Origin: Sphingobacteriales bacterium
GTDB taxonomy: Bacteria > Bacteroidota > Bacteroidia > Chitinophagales > Chitinophagaceae
DNA length: 64,000 bases
Direction of reading: 5' to 3'
Assembly: GCA_004144185.1 (NCBI GenBank)
Contig: SEFP01000001.1
Location: forward strand, 868,001 to 932,000
The notes under the pieces were generated by a model. The model saw nothing but the letters and a program-made list of their open reading frames with translations. It made no database searches and had not been told where the DNA came from. The position numbers and the translations under genes were made by a program. Position 1 is the stretch's first letter. Each line of letters opens with the position of its first letter. This document shows, one piece after another, positions 20,832-29,077 of this stretch.

Positions 20832-21419
20832 GTGTCTCAACTGCTATTCGACAATATCCAGCGCACGGTTGGATACGACGTCCCGCTTTCCGAACTGGAA
20901 CCGTTCCGGAACCTGTTTTTTGAGAAATCGATGGACAAGAAAACCGTTCTGGCCGAGGAAGGCAAGCGCTGCAAATACATCTGGTTTTTGGAGCAGGGAT
21001 CTACCTGTGCCTACTACGCCAACGAATCCGGTGATAAAACGGCCGTTCAGTTTTCGATTGAAGGCCATTGGATCAGTGATATGTACAGTTTCTTCAGCGA
21101 CCGGGAAGCGCTGTTTTACATCGAAACCCTGGAGCCGACCGATGTGCTGTTCCTGAGCCGGACTCATTTCGAGGAGGCCTGTCGCACCATTCCGTTTGTA
21201 GAGCGGTTTTTCCGGATCCTGACCCAGAACGCCTTAGCTGCCCAACTGTATCGCATCGCCAAAACCAACAGCGAAAGCGCCGAACAGCGCTACCTGGATT
21301 TTGCCGGACGGTATCCGCATTTCATGAGCCGTATCCCGCAGTACCTGATTGCCTCGTATCTGGGCATTGCCCCGCAATCGCTCAGCCGTATCCGCAACAA
21401 GCTGGCGACCCAACGGTGA
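20832..21419 (+). CDS. Crp/Fnr family transcriptional regulator
   Basis: A 195-residue protein with an N-terminal cyclic-nucleotide-binding-type beta barrel (residues 20-125) and a C-terminal helical region ending in YLIASYLGIAPQSLSRIRNKLA, the winged-helix recognition segment. It begins with GTG at 20832. No Fe-S Cys cluster is visible, so it is not an Fnr-type oxygen sensor. It lies upstream of the YceI/DoxX genes on the same strand and could regulate them, which is an inference from position. Confidence 0.9.
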   Translation: MSQLLFDNIQRTVGYDVPLSELEPFRNLFFEKSMDKKTVLAEEGKRCKYIWFLEQGSTCAYYANESGDKTAVQFSIEGHWISDMYSFFSDREALFYIETLEPTDVLFLSRTHFEEACRTIPFVERFFRILTQNALAAQLYRIAKTNSESAEQRYLDFAGRYPHFMSRIPQYLIASYLGIAPQSLSRIRNKLATQR

Positions 21420-21534
21420 GGACTCTGATCCGCTCCAAAGGGCCGGAAAAATGCCTCGTTTCATTTCTTCACCTAGGTTAAGATTCCGGAACGGCCGTGG
21501 ATGGAATTTTGAATTCTAAACGCAACAACCCATT

Positions 21535-22074
21535 ATGGCTACCAAAACGATCTGGAACCTCGACCCGACGCACAGCGAACTGAACTTCAAAGTGCGTCAC
21601 CTGATGATCTCTAACGTTAAAGGCTCGTTCCGCGATTTTTCCGGAACCATCGAAAGCCTCGACAACGATTTCAGCAATGCAACCGTGAAAGCTGTGATTC
21701 AGACTGCTTCGATCTTTACTAACAACACCGATCGCGACAACCACCTGAAAGCGTCGGATTTCTTTGACGCTGAGCAGTTTCCGCAGATCACTTTCGAAGG
21801 CCGTGAGTTCAAGCAGCTCGACGATGAAAACTACCAGCTGAAAGGTGCGCTGACGATGCACGGCGTGACCAAAGAAATCGCGCTGGACGTAGAATTTGGT
21901 GGCATTCAGCAAGACGCGTACGGACAGACCAAAGCTGGGTTCTCCTTTCGTGGCAAGCTCAACCGGGCTGATTTCGACCTGACCTGGAACGCACTGCTCG
22001 AAGCAGGCGGCGTGGCGGTCAGCGAAGAAGTTAAGATCGAAGGCGAAGCACAGTTTGTACGCCAAGCCTCTTAG
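21535..22074 (+). CDS. YceI family protein (cytoplasmic, no signal peptide)
   Basis: A 179-residue lipocalin-like YceI protein that starts straight into the domain (WNLDPTHSELNFKVRHLMIS) and runs through FRDFSGTIE, DNHLKASDFFDAEQFPQITFEG and LTMHGVTKEIALDVEF, the family's conserved blocks. YceI folds bind isoprenoid-type lipids in other species. No signal peptide is present, unlike the paralogue 100 bp downstream, so the pair may serve two compartments. Confidence 0.92.
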   Translation: MATKTIWNLDPTHSELNFKVRHLMISNVKGSFRDFSGTIESLDNDFSNATVKAVIQTASIFTNNTDRDNHLKASDFFDAEQFPQITFEGREFKQLDDENYQLKGALTMHGVTKEIALDVEFGGIQQDAYGQTKAGFSFRGKLNRADFDLTWNALLEAGGVAVSEEVKIEGEAQFVRQAS

Positions 22075-22176
22075 TCTGTTTTTTGTAGCACCTATCTCTA
22101 TTACTTCTATTCCTGTATTCTTCAGGAATCATTTCTTCCGGAAGCTTTCTCCAACCACTCTCTCAACAGATTTTTT

Positions 22177-22743
22177 ATGAAAAAAACCCTTCTGCTGCTT
22201 AGCGCAGCGCTGCTCAGCCTGCAATCCATTGCTCAAACCACCTGGTCTGCCGATCCGGCCCACTCGTCGGTCAACTTTACCATCAAGCATATGGGTATCA
22301 ACCTGGTGCCTGGTTACTTCGAGAAATTCGACGGTACGCTGATGAGCGACGCCAAAGATTTCAGCGATGCCAAGGTTGATTTCACCGTACAGACTGCCAG
22401 CGTAAATACGCACGTCGAAATGCGCGACAACCACCTGAAAACGGCCGACTTCTTTGATGCAGAAAAGTATCCTACAATGCACTTTGTAAGCACCAAGATG
22501 CAGAAAAGCGGCAAAGGCTACAAGCTGCACGGCAACCTCACCATTAAAGACGTCACCAAGCCGGTGGTGTTTGACGTGATGTATGGTGGAATGGCGAAAG
22601 ATCAGCGCGGCAATGAGAAAGTAGGCTTTATGGCTACGACTACGATCAACCGCCTCGACTATCACATCAACTACGACCCTACCGGACAGGGCGTTGCCAA
22701 AGAGGTCGAAATCAAGATCTTTACCGAACTGGCTAAAAAGTAA
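22177..22743 (+). CDS. YceI family protein (exported paralogue)
   Basis: A 188-residue YceI protein with a Sec signal peptide (residues 1-20, ending SIAQ) and the same core blocks as the upstream paralogue, such as WSADPAHSSVNFTIKHMGI and RDNHLKTADFFDAEKYPTMHF. It should be periplasmic and bind a lipid or quinone-like ligand. It lies between its cytoplasmic paralogue and a DoxX gene. Confidence 0.93.
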   Translation: MKKTLLLLSAALLSLQSIAQTTWSADPAHSSVNFTIKHMGINLVPGYFEKFDGTLMSDAKDFSDAKVDFTVQTASVNTHVEMRDNHLKTADFFDAEKYPTMHFVSTKMQKSGKGYKLHGNLTIKDVTKPVVFDVMYGGMAKDQRGNEKVGFMATTTINRLDYHINYDPTGQGVAKEVEIKIFTELAKK

Positions 22744-22775
22744 TCTCCGTTCCGGAACCATCCCAGCTGTTTTTT

Positions 22776-23177
22776 ATGAATCGCAACCCTGCACTCGGAC
22801 TTTTAATCCTGCGCCTATCGGTAGGCGGACTGATGCTGTTTCACGGCATTGCCAAACTGCAACACGGCGTCAGCGGTATGGCGGGCATGTTTGAATCCAA
22901 AGGCATTCCGTCGTTTGTAGCCTATGGCGCGTACATCGGTGAAGTCATTGCCCCGATCCTGCTGATTCTGGGTTTCCGGACCCGCATCGGCGCGCTGTTG
23001 CTGGCCTTTACCATGCTGGTAGCGGTGGCTACGGCCCATGCAGCAGACATAGCGCAGGTAAGCGATACCGGCGGCTGGGCGATCGAGCTTCAGGCCCTGT
23101 ATTTCTTTGGCGCACTGGCGCTGTTCTGTACGGGTGGCGGTGCGTATGCAGTGTCCCGCAACAGCCGCTGGGATTAG
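22776..23177 (+). CDS. DoxX family membrane protein
   Basis: A 133-residue four-helix integral membrane protein. The N-terminal ALGLLILRLSVGGLMLFHGIAKL and the central EVIAPILLILGFRTRIGALLLAFTMLVA are characteristic of DoxX. Family members take part in redox homeostasis and thiol or quinone chemistry. It begins 32 bp after the exported YceI gene and is probably co-transcribed with it. Confidence 0.92.
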   Translation: MNRNPALGLLILRLSVGGLMLFHGIAKLQHGVSGMAGMFESKGIPSFVAYGAYIGEVIAPILLILGFRTRIGALLLAFTMLVAVATAHAADIAQVSDTGGWAIELQALYFFGALALFCTGGGAYAVSRNSRWD

Positions 23178-23198
23178 ATCCGGTACCACCTGTTATCA

Positions 23199-23245
23199 AA
23201 ACGCTCCGGAACCGATTGCAGTAAGCAGTCCGTTCCGGAGCGTTT
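23199..23245. terminator. Bidirectional terminator between doxX-like and comA-like genes
   Basis: A 14-bp perfect stem (AAACGCTCCGGAAC and its complement) with a 19-base loop. Each arm holds the TCCGGA core of the genome-wide palindrome. Convergent genes end on either side. Confidence 0.75.
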
Positions 23246-23275
23246 GATTTTCTGGAGCATTTCCGGACATCCGGT

Positions 23276-24043
23276 TTACTTGTCGAGATACAGGTGGAAG
23301 GTATCGCCGCGCAGTCCGATCCGCATAGCTTCCAGCGGAATGACTTCGGTGGGCGCAATGTTGCCCAGGTTGACGTTGGCACTCAGCAGGCTGAGAAAAT
23401 ACATTTGCTGGGCTTTCTGAGGCGCTTCCCAGATAATCTGCTTTTCCGGAATCTGAGTCAGAATTTCCTGTACCAGTCCCTGACGCACCTCACCGCTGTC
23501 GCGGTAGATGCCCACATTGCCGGCCTCACGGGCTTCGGCAATCACGTAGGAAGCACCGGCTGCAAGTTCATCCCGCATCAACTCAATCCACTTATACGGC
23601 GCCATAATGTTGGTCGCATCTTTCGAGCCGACCTCCGATAATACGTGAAAGCCGCGCTTGGCCAGTTGTTCGATATACCCGCATTTCTCGGTGTGCGGAA
23701 TCGTAATCGATCCATCCGATACTTCTACATGCCGGATGTTGTGTTGTTCCATAAAGGTCACATAATCCTCAAACTGATTGCGGACCAGAAACGCCTCAAA
23801 CAAGGTTCCCCCGAAGTAGACCGGAATATCAGCCGCCTGATACAGTTTGACTTTCTCCGTCAGATTGGGAGATATGAGGCTGGTGCCAAAACCCAGTTTG
23901 ATAATATCGACGTACGGAGCTCCTACAGAAAGAAGGTTGCGGGCTTCCTCCGTGCCCAGTCCCTTGTCCATCACCATTGTGAGGCCATAAGTACGGGGAA
24001 CGGTGGTGCGTTCCGGAAGTTGCTGAAGCGGAAAGTTGAGCAT
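23276..24043 (-). CDS. ComA-like phosphosulfolactate synthase
   Basis: A 255-residue TIM-barrel protein of the ComA family, which in methanogens adds sulfite to phosphoenolpyruvate to make phosphosulfolactate for coenzyme M. Conserved segments are TMVMDKGLG, YVDIIKLGFGTS, YFGGTLFEAF, VEVSDGSI and VLSEVGSKD. The ATG at 24043 (MLNFPLQQLPERT) is preferred over an in-frame TTG at 24082. No other coenzyme M gene is nearby. In Bacteroidetes the product could feed sulfolactate or another sulfonate; this is inference. It is divergent from the small membrane protein at 24114. Confidence 0.88.
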   Translation of the reverse strand: MLNFPLQQLPERTTVPRTYGLTMVMDKGLGTEEARNLLSVGAPYVDIIKLGFGTSLISPNLTEKVKLYQAADIPVYFGGTLFEAFLVRNQFEDYVTFMEQHNIRHVEVSDGSITIPHTEKCGYIEQLAKRGFHVLSEVGSKDATNIMAPYKWIELMRDELAAGASYVIAEAREAGNVGIYRDSGEVRQGLVQEILTQIPEKQIIWEAPQKAQQMYFLSLLSANVNLGNIAPTEVIPLEAMRIGLRGDTFHLYLDK

Positions 24044-24113
24044 AGCTGCGCGAGCAATTTTTAGAGAACTAAAGAGGTGCAAAGGTACAGGCCGCTGTAT
24101 CTTGCCTCCGTAT

Positions 24114-24428
24114 ATGGCATATCGCTCTTCTTTACCGGCCTATCGCTCCCCGTTGCCCGGTGTATTGCTGGGACTGGCGCTGCCCGTCCTGACCGCTGCA
24201 CTGCTCAAATTAGTGCTGCTACCGGCCGAATCGTTTAGCCACTATCCACAATTATTGATGTCCGATCCGCGTTTGGCTTCCAAGGTGCTGTCGATTGCTG
24301 TGTTGCCCAATATGCTGGCGATGATGTACTTCAACCGTCGCAAGCAGCTTCATCTAGTACGGGGGCTCATGGTCGTCAACGTTTTGTGGATTATCTTGTT
24401 TCTCCTCCAGCGCTTTGTATGGAGTTAA
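24114..24428 (+). CDS. Small membrane protein, unknown function
   Basis: A 104-residue protein with three hydrophobic segments (about residues 14-32, 48-65 and 78-98). The ATG at 24114 is preferred because the upstream part of the frame overlaps the divergent comA-like start. No family is recognised. It sits between a ComA-like gene and a DUF6089 outer-membrane protein without clear functional linkage. Confidence 0.65.
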   Translation: MAYRSSLPAYRSPLPGVLLGLALPVLTAALLKLVLLPAESFSHYPQLLMSDPRLASKVLSIAVLPNMLAMMYFNRRKQLHLVRGLMVVNVLWIILFLLQRFVWS

Positions 24429-24496
24429 TCCATCATTAAACGCGTCCACGGCCCGCATCCATTCTTAAACTACTCCTCTAAACTGCTTTCCGGACG

Positions 24497-25336
24497 ATGA
24501 AGTCTTTTTTTTCGCTGCTGTTGCTGCTGACCGGACTGACGGCTCAGTCACAGACGTATTTCAGCGGTAAAGAATACGGCATCTCTGCCGGTGGCAGTCA
24601 GTACTTTGGTGATCTCAACGATCATTACGGGTTTCAGTACATCCGTCCGGCGGCAGGTGCCTTTGCCCGCTTTCACCTGACGCCCTACATCGCATTGCGC
24701 ACAGGTTTCCTGGCCACTCAGGTGGGCTATTCCGATACCTACAACAGCAACGACTACCAGAAGCTCCGGAACCTGTCGTTTAAATCCAAGATTCTGGAAG
24801 TCTCCGCCCAGGCCGAGTTCAACTTCTTCCGCTATGCGACCGGCGAACTAGGCAGCCGCTTTACGCCCTACCTCACCGCCGGTGTAGGTGCTTTTTATTA
24901 CAGCCCGTATGCCGAACTGAACGGTAAAAACTACAGTCTGCGCGATCTGGGCACCGAAGGGCAGAACGCGGGCTTCCAGGAACGCCGGTACAGTCATTTT
25001 TCACTGTGTGCACCGATCGGCATGGGCATTAAATACTGGATTGTACCGGGCATCAACCTGGGCGTCGAAATTGCCGACCGGCTTACTTTGACCGACTACC
25101 TGGACGATGTGAGCCAGACCTATGTAGGCGCCGATAAATTTCCCAACGATCCGATGGTGCCCAATCCGGCATTTCTGCTTCAGGATCGCAGTCCGGAACT
25201 TTCCGGCCGGGCACTGGGTACCGCCGGCAAACAGCGGGGCAACAGCACGACGTTTGATCAGTATCTCGTTTTTGCCGTGCATCTGTCGTTTCAGCTCAAG
25301 ACCTACCGCTGCCCCAGCTACCTGCAGCAATATTGA
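24497..25336 (+). CDS. DUF6089-type outer-membrane beta-barrel protein
   Basis: A 279-residue protein with a signal peptide (residues 1-19, ending AQSQ) followed by EYGISAGGSQYFGDLNDHY, the conserved opening of the Bacteroidetes DUF6089 family, and a run of amphipathic strands consistent with an eight-stranded barrel. These proteins are often annotated as outer-membrane structural proteins; the function is unknown. Confidence 0.87.
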   Translation: MKSFFSLLLLLTGLTAQSQTYFSGKEYGISAGGSQYFGDLNDHYGFQYIRPAAGAFARFHLTPYIALRTGFLATQVGYSDTYNSNDYQKLRNLSFKSKILEVSAQAEFNFFRYATGELGSRFTPYLTAGVGAFYYSPYAELNGKNYSLRDLGTEGQNAGFQERRYSHFSLCAPIGMGIKYWIVPGINLGVEIADRLTLTDYLDDVSQTYVGADKFPNDPMVPNPAFLLQDRSPELSGRALGTAGKQRGNSTTFDQYLVFAVHLSFQLKTYRCPSYLQQY

Positions 25337-25411
25337 TTTTCCGGAACAGGAGGACTTCCCGGCCCGTTTTTTGATGGTCTTCCGGAACGGTTTTAAAGTC
25401 TTCCGGAAGTT

Positions 25412-26899
25412 ATGTCTACAGACGTTGTGCTGATTGGCGCTGGTATCATGAGCGCCACCCTGGGTACCTTTTTACAAGCGCTGGATCCCAACCTGCGCAT
25501 CCGCATTTATGAGCGCCTCGACCGCGCCGCCGCAGAATCTTCGGATGCTTGGAACAATGCCGGCACCGGCCACTCCGGCTTCTGCGAACTGAATTACACT
25601 ACCCGAAACGCCGACGGTACCATGAACGTGCAGAAAGCGGCCGGCGTAGCGGAATCGTTTGAGATTTCCCGGCAGTTCTGGGCCAGCCTGGTGCATCAAG
25701 GCATCATCAGGCCCGATTTCATCCGCTCCGTGCCCCATTGTGCGTTTGTATGGGGCGATGAAAACGTCCGGTTTCTAAGAGATCGCTATGAGGCCATGAA
25801 GCAGGTGCCGCTTTTTGAGCAGATGGAATACTCTGACGATCCGGCTACCATTGAGCAGTGGATGCCGCTGGTAATGGACGGTCGGGCCCCCAATGAAAAA
25901 GTAGCTGCTACCTGGATGCCTATTGGAACCGATGTGGATTTTGGCACGCTCACCCGCTCGCTGATTGAACGGCTGGAAGCCAACGGCGCACAGGTCTTCT
26001 ATAATTATGAGGTCCGTGATATCCATCGCTTCAATCCCGATACGGAAGGCGACAGCACTCCGTTCTGGCAGGTGCGGGTCAAAAACCAGTCGCAGGATTA
26101 TCAGGAAAATATCCAGGCGCAGTTTGTCTTTATCGGGGCCGGCGGTGGTGCATTGCACCTGCTTCAGACGGCTGATATTCCGGAAGGACGCCATTTCGGA
26201 GGGTTCCCGGTATCCGGTCAGTGGCTGCGCTGCACCAACCCGGATATTATCGAACATCACAGTGCAAAAGTGTACGGAAAGGCCGCCGTCGGAGCGCCTC
26301 CTATGAGCGTACCCCACCTTGACACCCGCAAGATTGAAGGTCAAAAGGCGCTGCTGTTTGGACCGTATGCAGGCTTTTCAACCAAATTCCTCAAACACGG
26401 CTCGTATCTCGATCTTCCGGAAAGTCTGCGCATGAGCAATCTGGTGCCGATGCTGGGTGCCGGGCTGCACAACATTCCGCTGACCAAATATTTGATTCAG
26501 CAGGTAACCCAATCGGATGCCGACCGGCTGGCCGCACTGCGGGAGTATTATCCGGCTGCGGACTTGAAAGACTGGGAACTGATCGTTGCCGGCCAGCGGG
26601 TGCAGGTCATCAAAGCCGACGAAAAAAATGGCGGTGTCTTGGAGTTTGGAACCGAAGTCGTAGCGGCTGCTGATGGTTCACTGGCAGCTTTGCTGGGGGC
26701 GTCTCCGGGTGCCAGTACGGCTGCGGCGATCATGCTGACCCTGATGGAGAAATGTTTTCCGGATCAGATGGCGTCGGCAGGTTGGCAGACCACGATTCAG
26801 GAACTGGTTCCATCGTACGGACATACACTGGCTGATCATCCGGAACAACTACGGCAACTCCGCAGTGAAACGGCCCGGGTACTGGACCTTGTAGGATAG
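25412..26899 (+). CDS. mqo: Malate:quinone oxidoreductase
   Basis: A 495-residue membrane-associated flavoprotein that oxidises malate to oxaloacetate and passes electrons to quinone, in place of NAD-linked malate dehydrogenase. The N-terminal FAD motif is VVLIGAGIMSATLG, followed by DAWNNAGTGHSGFCELNYT, and the C-terminal GASPGASTAA is also typical. Three TTCCGGAA copies lie within 75 bp upstream of the ATG. Confidence 0.95.
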   Translation: MSTDVVLIGAGIMSATLGTFLQALDPNLRIRIYERLDRAAAESSDAWNNAGTGHSGFCELNYTTRNADGTMNVQKAAGVAESFEISRQFWASLVHQGIIRPDFIRSVPHCAFVWGDENVRFLRDRYEAMKQVPLFEQMEYSDDPATIEQWMPLVMDGRAPNEKVAATWMPIGTDVDFGTLTRSLIERLEANGAQVFYNYEVRDIHRFNPDTEGDSTPFWQVRVKNQSQDYQENIQAQFVFIGAGGGALHLLQTADIPEGRHFGGFPVSGQWLRCTNPDIIEHHSAKVYGKAAVGAPPMSVPHLDTRKIEGQKALLFGPYAGFSTKFLKHGSYLDLPESLRMSNLVPMLGAGLHNIPLTKYLIQQVTQSDADRLAALREYYPAADLKDWELIVAGQRVQVIKADEKNGGVLEFGTEVVAAADGSLAALLGASPGASTAAAIMLTLMEKCFPDQMASAGWQTTIQELVPSYGHTLADHPEQLRQLRSETARVLDLVG

Positions 26900-26929
26900 T
26901 TTTTAGAATAAATTTTAATTTATATTGTT

Positions 26930-27253
26930 ATGAAACCAGCAACCAGCGAAACGCCCACTCCCAATGATCCGAACGATCGCCGGGAAGCCACGAATGGTGC
27001 GGATACCAACTATCCGAATCCGATGAATAACGCCAACGGAAAGGGGTCGCCTTATGGTGGTACCCAAAGTCCGGATTCCAAAGCACCCGATGGTAACCAA
27101 ACGCCTCCGGATGCGAATGCGGAAGGCAAAAATGCCACACATCCGGAGCTGGGCGACGAATATGGCTCTGAATCCTCTTACGGAGCAACTGAGAGTGGCG
27201 GCAAAGCAGGTGAAGACACCGGTACAGACGCGGCCGGCAGCCCGATCCGCTAA
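26930..27253 (+). CDS. Small hydrophilic, low-complexity protein, unknown function
   Basis: A 107-residue protein with almost no hydrophobic residues, rich in Asn, Asp, Gly, Pro, Thr and Ser, and with no predicted fold. It starts 30 bp after mqo and ends just before a terminator, so it may be co-transcribed with mqo. Such disordered, stress-protein-like sequences are common in Bacteroidetes. Coding status is supported by the ATG after an AT-rich leader and by the position of the terminator. Confidence 0.6.
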   Translation: MKPATSETPTPNDPNDRREATNGADTNYPNPMNNANGKGSPYGGTQSPDSKAPDGNQTPPDANAEGKNATHPELGDEYGSESSYGATESGGKAGEDTGTDAAGSPIR

Positions 27254-27276
27254 TAAGTACGAACTTATTTTTATGC

Positions 27277-27317
27277 AATCCGGAAACAAACCTTCATTGG
27301 TGTGTTTCCGGATTTTT
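27277..27317 (+). terminator. Rho-independent terminator after the mqo unit
   Basis: Arms AATCCGGAAACA and TGTTTCCGGATT, extended by ACC/GGT, enclose a short loop and are followed by six Ts. The stem holds the TCCGGA core of the genome-wide palindrome. Confidence 0.85.
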
Positions 27318-27609
27318 TGTGGCCAGGCCTTTATGCGCCTTGTGTTTCAGCGCTGTTTGGAGCCTTCCTAACACCTTCAAAATCAGTTCAGTGCTGGTTT
27401 CCGTACGGATAAAATAGGACTTTGAATCTTTGGAAACTGAATAGGCCTATAGACGATTTTACTACAAAAAAATAGCTTTTCAAAACCCTGCCGAAGCCTA
27501 TTTTTACACTACCGCGGGCGGGGTTGTGAATGAGAGAGACAGGTGCTGGGTAGTCCTTTTAGTGTCTTTTTCGATCTGAAAACCGCTTTTAACCGCGTTC
27601 AAATAAGCC
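27318..27609 (+). other. Leader region upstream of nrdB with a possible structured element
   Basis: About 290 bp without a gene. The only structure I see is a 9-bp stem with one wobble (AACCCTGCC at 27484-27492 with GGCGGGGTT at 27517-27525) around a 24-base AT-rich loop, placed about 85 bp before nrdB. It could be part of the nrd leader RNA. No NrdR box pair was recognised. Confidence 0.3.
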
Positions 27610-28578
27610 ATGCAAGACGAACTGTTGCTTCAGGAAAATAAAGACCGCTTTGTGCTGTTGCCCATCAACTATCCCGCCGTTTGGGAGCAGTATAAAAAGC
27701 ACGAAGCCTCCTTCTGGACAGCAGAGGAAATTGATCTCAGCAGCGACCTTAAAGATTGGGCTGCGCTGAATGATGGCGAGCGGCATTTCATCTCGCACGT
27801 ACTGGCATTTTTTGCGGCTTCCGACGGCATTGTAAACGAGAATCTGGCGGTCAACTTCATGAGTGAAGTGCAGCTTCCGGAAGCCCGTTGCTTCTATGGT
27901 TTTCAGATTATGATGGAGAATATCCACTCTGAAACCTATGCGTTGCTGATCGATACCTATATCAAAGACGCGGTTGAAAAAGACCGGTTGTTCCACGCGA
28001 TCGACACCATTCCGGCAGTGAAGAAAAAAGCCGAATGGGCGCTGCGCTGGATCGAACAAGGCTCTTTTGCCGAGCGGCTGGTCGCTTTTGCTGCGGTAGA
28101 AGGCATCTTCTTCTCCGGCTCGTTCTGTTCTATCTTCTGGCTTAAAAAACGCGGTTTGATGCCGGGTCTGACTTTCTCTAACGAACTGATTTCCCGTGAT
28201 GAAGGCTTGCACTGCGAATTTGCCTGCCTGCTGTATTCCATGCTCAAAAACAAGCTGAGCCAGGAGCAGGTCTACGACCTCATCGGTGACGCTGTACGCA
28301 TCGAAAAAGAATTCATTACAGAGGCCCTGCCGGTTGGGCTGATTGGTATGAACGCCAAGCTGATGCAGCAATACATCGAGTTTGTAGCCGACCGCTGGCT
28401 GTCCGAACTGGGGTATCCCAAGATGTTTACTACCGCTAACCCGTTTGATTTCATGGAGATGATCTCGCTGCAAGGCAAAACCAACTTCTTTGAGAAGCGC
28501 GTGGGCGATTATCAGAAAGCAGGGGTCATGGGCACCAGTAAAGAATCCCAGGCCTTCTCTCTCGAAGACGATTTTTAA
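27610..28578 (+). CDS. nrdB: Class I ribonucleotide reductase small subunit, eukaryote-like
   Basis: A 322-residue ferritin-like subunit that carries the di-iron/tyrosyl-radical centre. The segment [18 protein letters not shown] closely resembles the eukaryotic R2 sequence, with the radical Tyr in CFYGFQ and iron ligands (Glu, His) in MENIHSE; another ligand set lies in [11 protein letters not shown]. It supplies the radical to NrdA for making deoxynucleotides. It is separated from nrdA by about 500 bp that contain a four-helix-bundle gene and flanking repeats, an unusual interruption of an essential operon. Confidence 0.97.
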   Translation: MQDELLLQENKDRFVLLPINYPAVWEQYKKHEASFWTAEEIDLSSDLKDWAALNDGERHFISHVLAFFAASDGIVNENLAVNFMSEVQLPEARCFYGFQIMMENIHSETYALLIDTYIKDAVEKDRLFHAIDTIPAVKKKAEWALRWIEQGSFAERLVAFAAVEGIFFSGSFCSIFWLKKRGLMPGLTFSNELISRDEGLHCEFACLLYSMLKNKLSQEQVYDLIGDAVRIEKEFITEALPVGLIGMNAKLMQQYIEFVADRWLSELGYPKMFTTANPFDFMEMISLQGKTNFFEKRVGDYQKAGVMGTSKESQAFSLEDDF

Positions 28579-28584
28579 AAAAAA

Positions 28585-28606
28585 GTATCAGGTAGTAGGT
28601 ATCAGG
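28585..28606 (+). repeat. Left repeat flanking the four-helix-bundle gene
   Basis: The sequence GTATCAGGTAGTAGGTATCA plus GG lies 7 bp after nrdB. It is inverted with respect to 29051-29073 and related to the repeats at 53.2-53.4 kb. Confidence 0.6.
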
Positions 28607-28685
28607 AACACGTGCTGGAACAGGATCGCTCAGAAACTGAAGATCCAACTGTATTTTTAGTATATCTTACAGCATTCCTGCGATT

Positions 28686-29060
28686 ATGCATCAATACAAA
28701 CAGCTGACTGTATGGCAAGATGCAATTGCACTTTCTACTACCTGTTACCGGATTAGTTGTCAATTTCCTTCGGATGAACGGTTTGGTTTAGTCTCTCAAA
28801 TTAGAAGAGCTGCCGTATCAGTGGCTTCCAATATAGCAGAAGGTTCCGGACGAAACACGGATGGAGGGTTCATTCAGTTTTTAGGTATTGCAGTAGGTTC
28901 ACTTTGTGAACTGGATACCCAACTGCTGATTGCCTCTGAATTGAACTATCTTTCACAGAATGAGTACCAAACAGTAGCAGAGCAGATTCAGCAAATTCAG
29001 AACAAGCTGTATAAATTGATTACTGCCCTGCGAAACAAAAAAACTGCTCTTACTACCTAG
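28686..29060 (+). CDS. Four-helix-bundle protein (S23/23S rRNA intervening-sequence family)
   Basis: A 124-residue helical protein. [38 protein letters not shown] and [16 protein letters not shown] are the conserved blocks of the four-helix-bundle family first found in intervening sequences of 23S rRNA genes. Its function is unknown. It is lower in GC than its neighbours, contains no exact TTCCGGAA, and is flanked by inverted copies of a GTATCAGGTA-type repeat, the right one overlapping its stop codon. Together these look like a small mobile or mobilised unit inserted between nrdB and nrdA. Confidence 0.9.
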   Translation: MHQYKQLTVWQDAIALSTTCYRISCQFPSDERFGLVSQIRRAAVSVASNIAEGSGRNTDGGFIQFLGIAVGSLCELDTQLLIASELNYLSQNEYQTVAEQIQQIQNKLYKLITALRNKKTALTT

Positions 29061-29073
29061 TACCTCATACCCC
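29051..29073 (-). repeat. Right repeat flanking the four-helix-bundle gene
   Basis: TACTACCTAGTACCTCATAC plus CCC, the approximate reverse complement of the left flank, overlapping the stop codon of the four-helix-bundle gene and ending 4 bp before the nrdA start. Confidence 0.6.
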
Positions 29074-29077
29074 ACCT

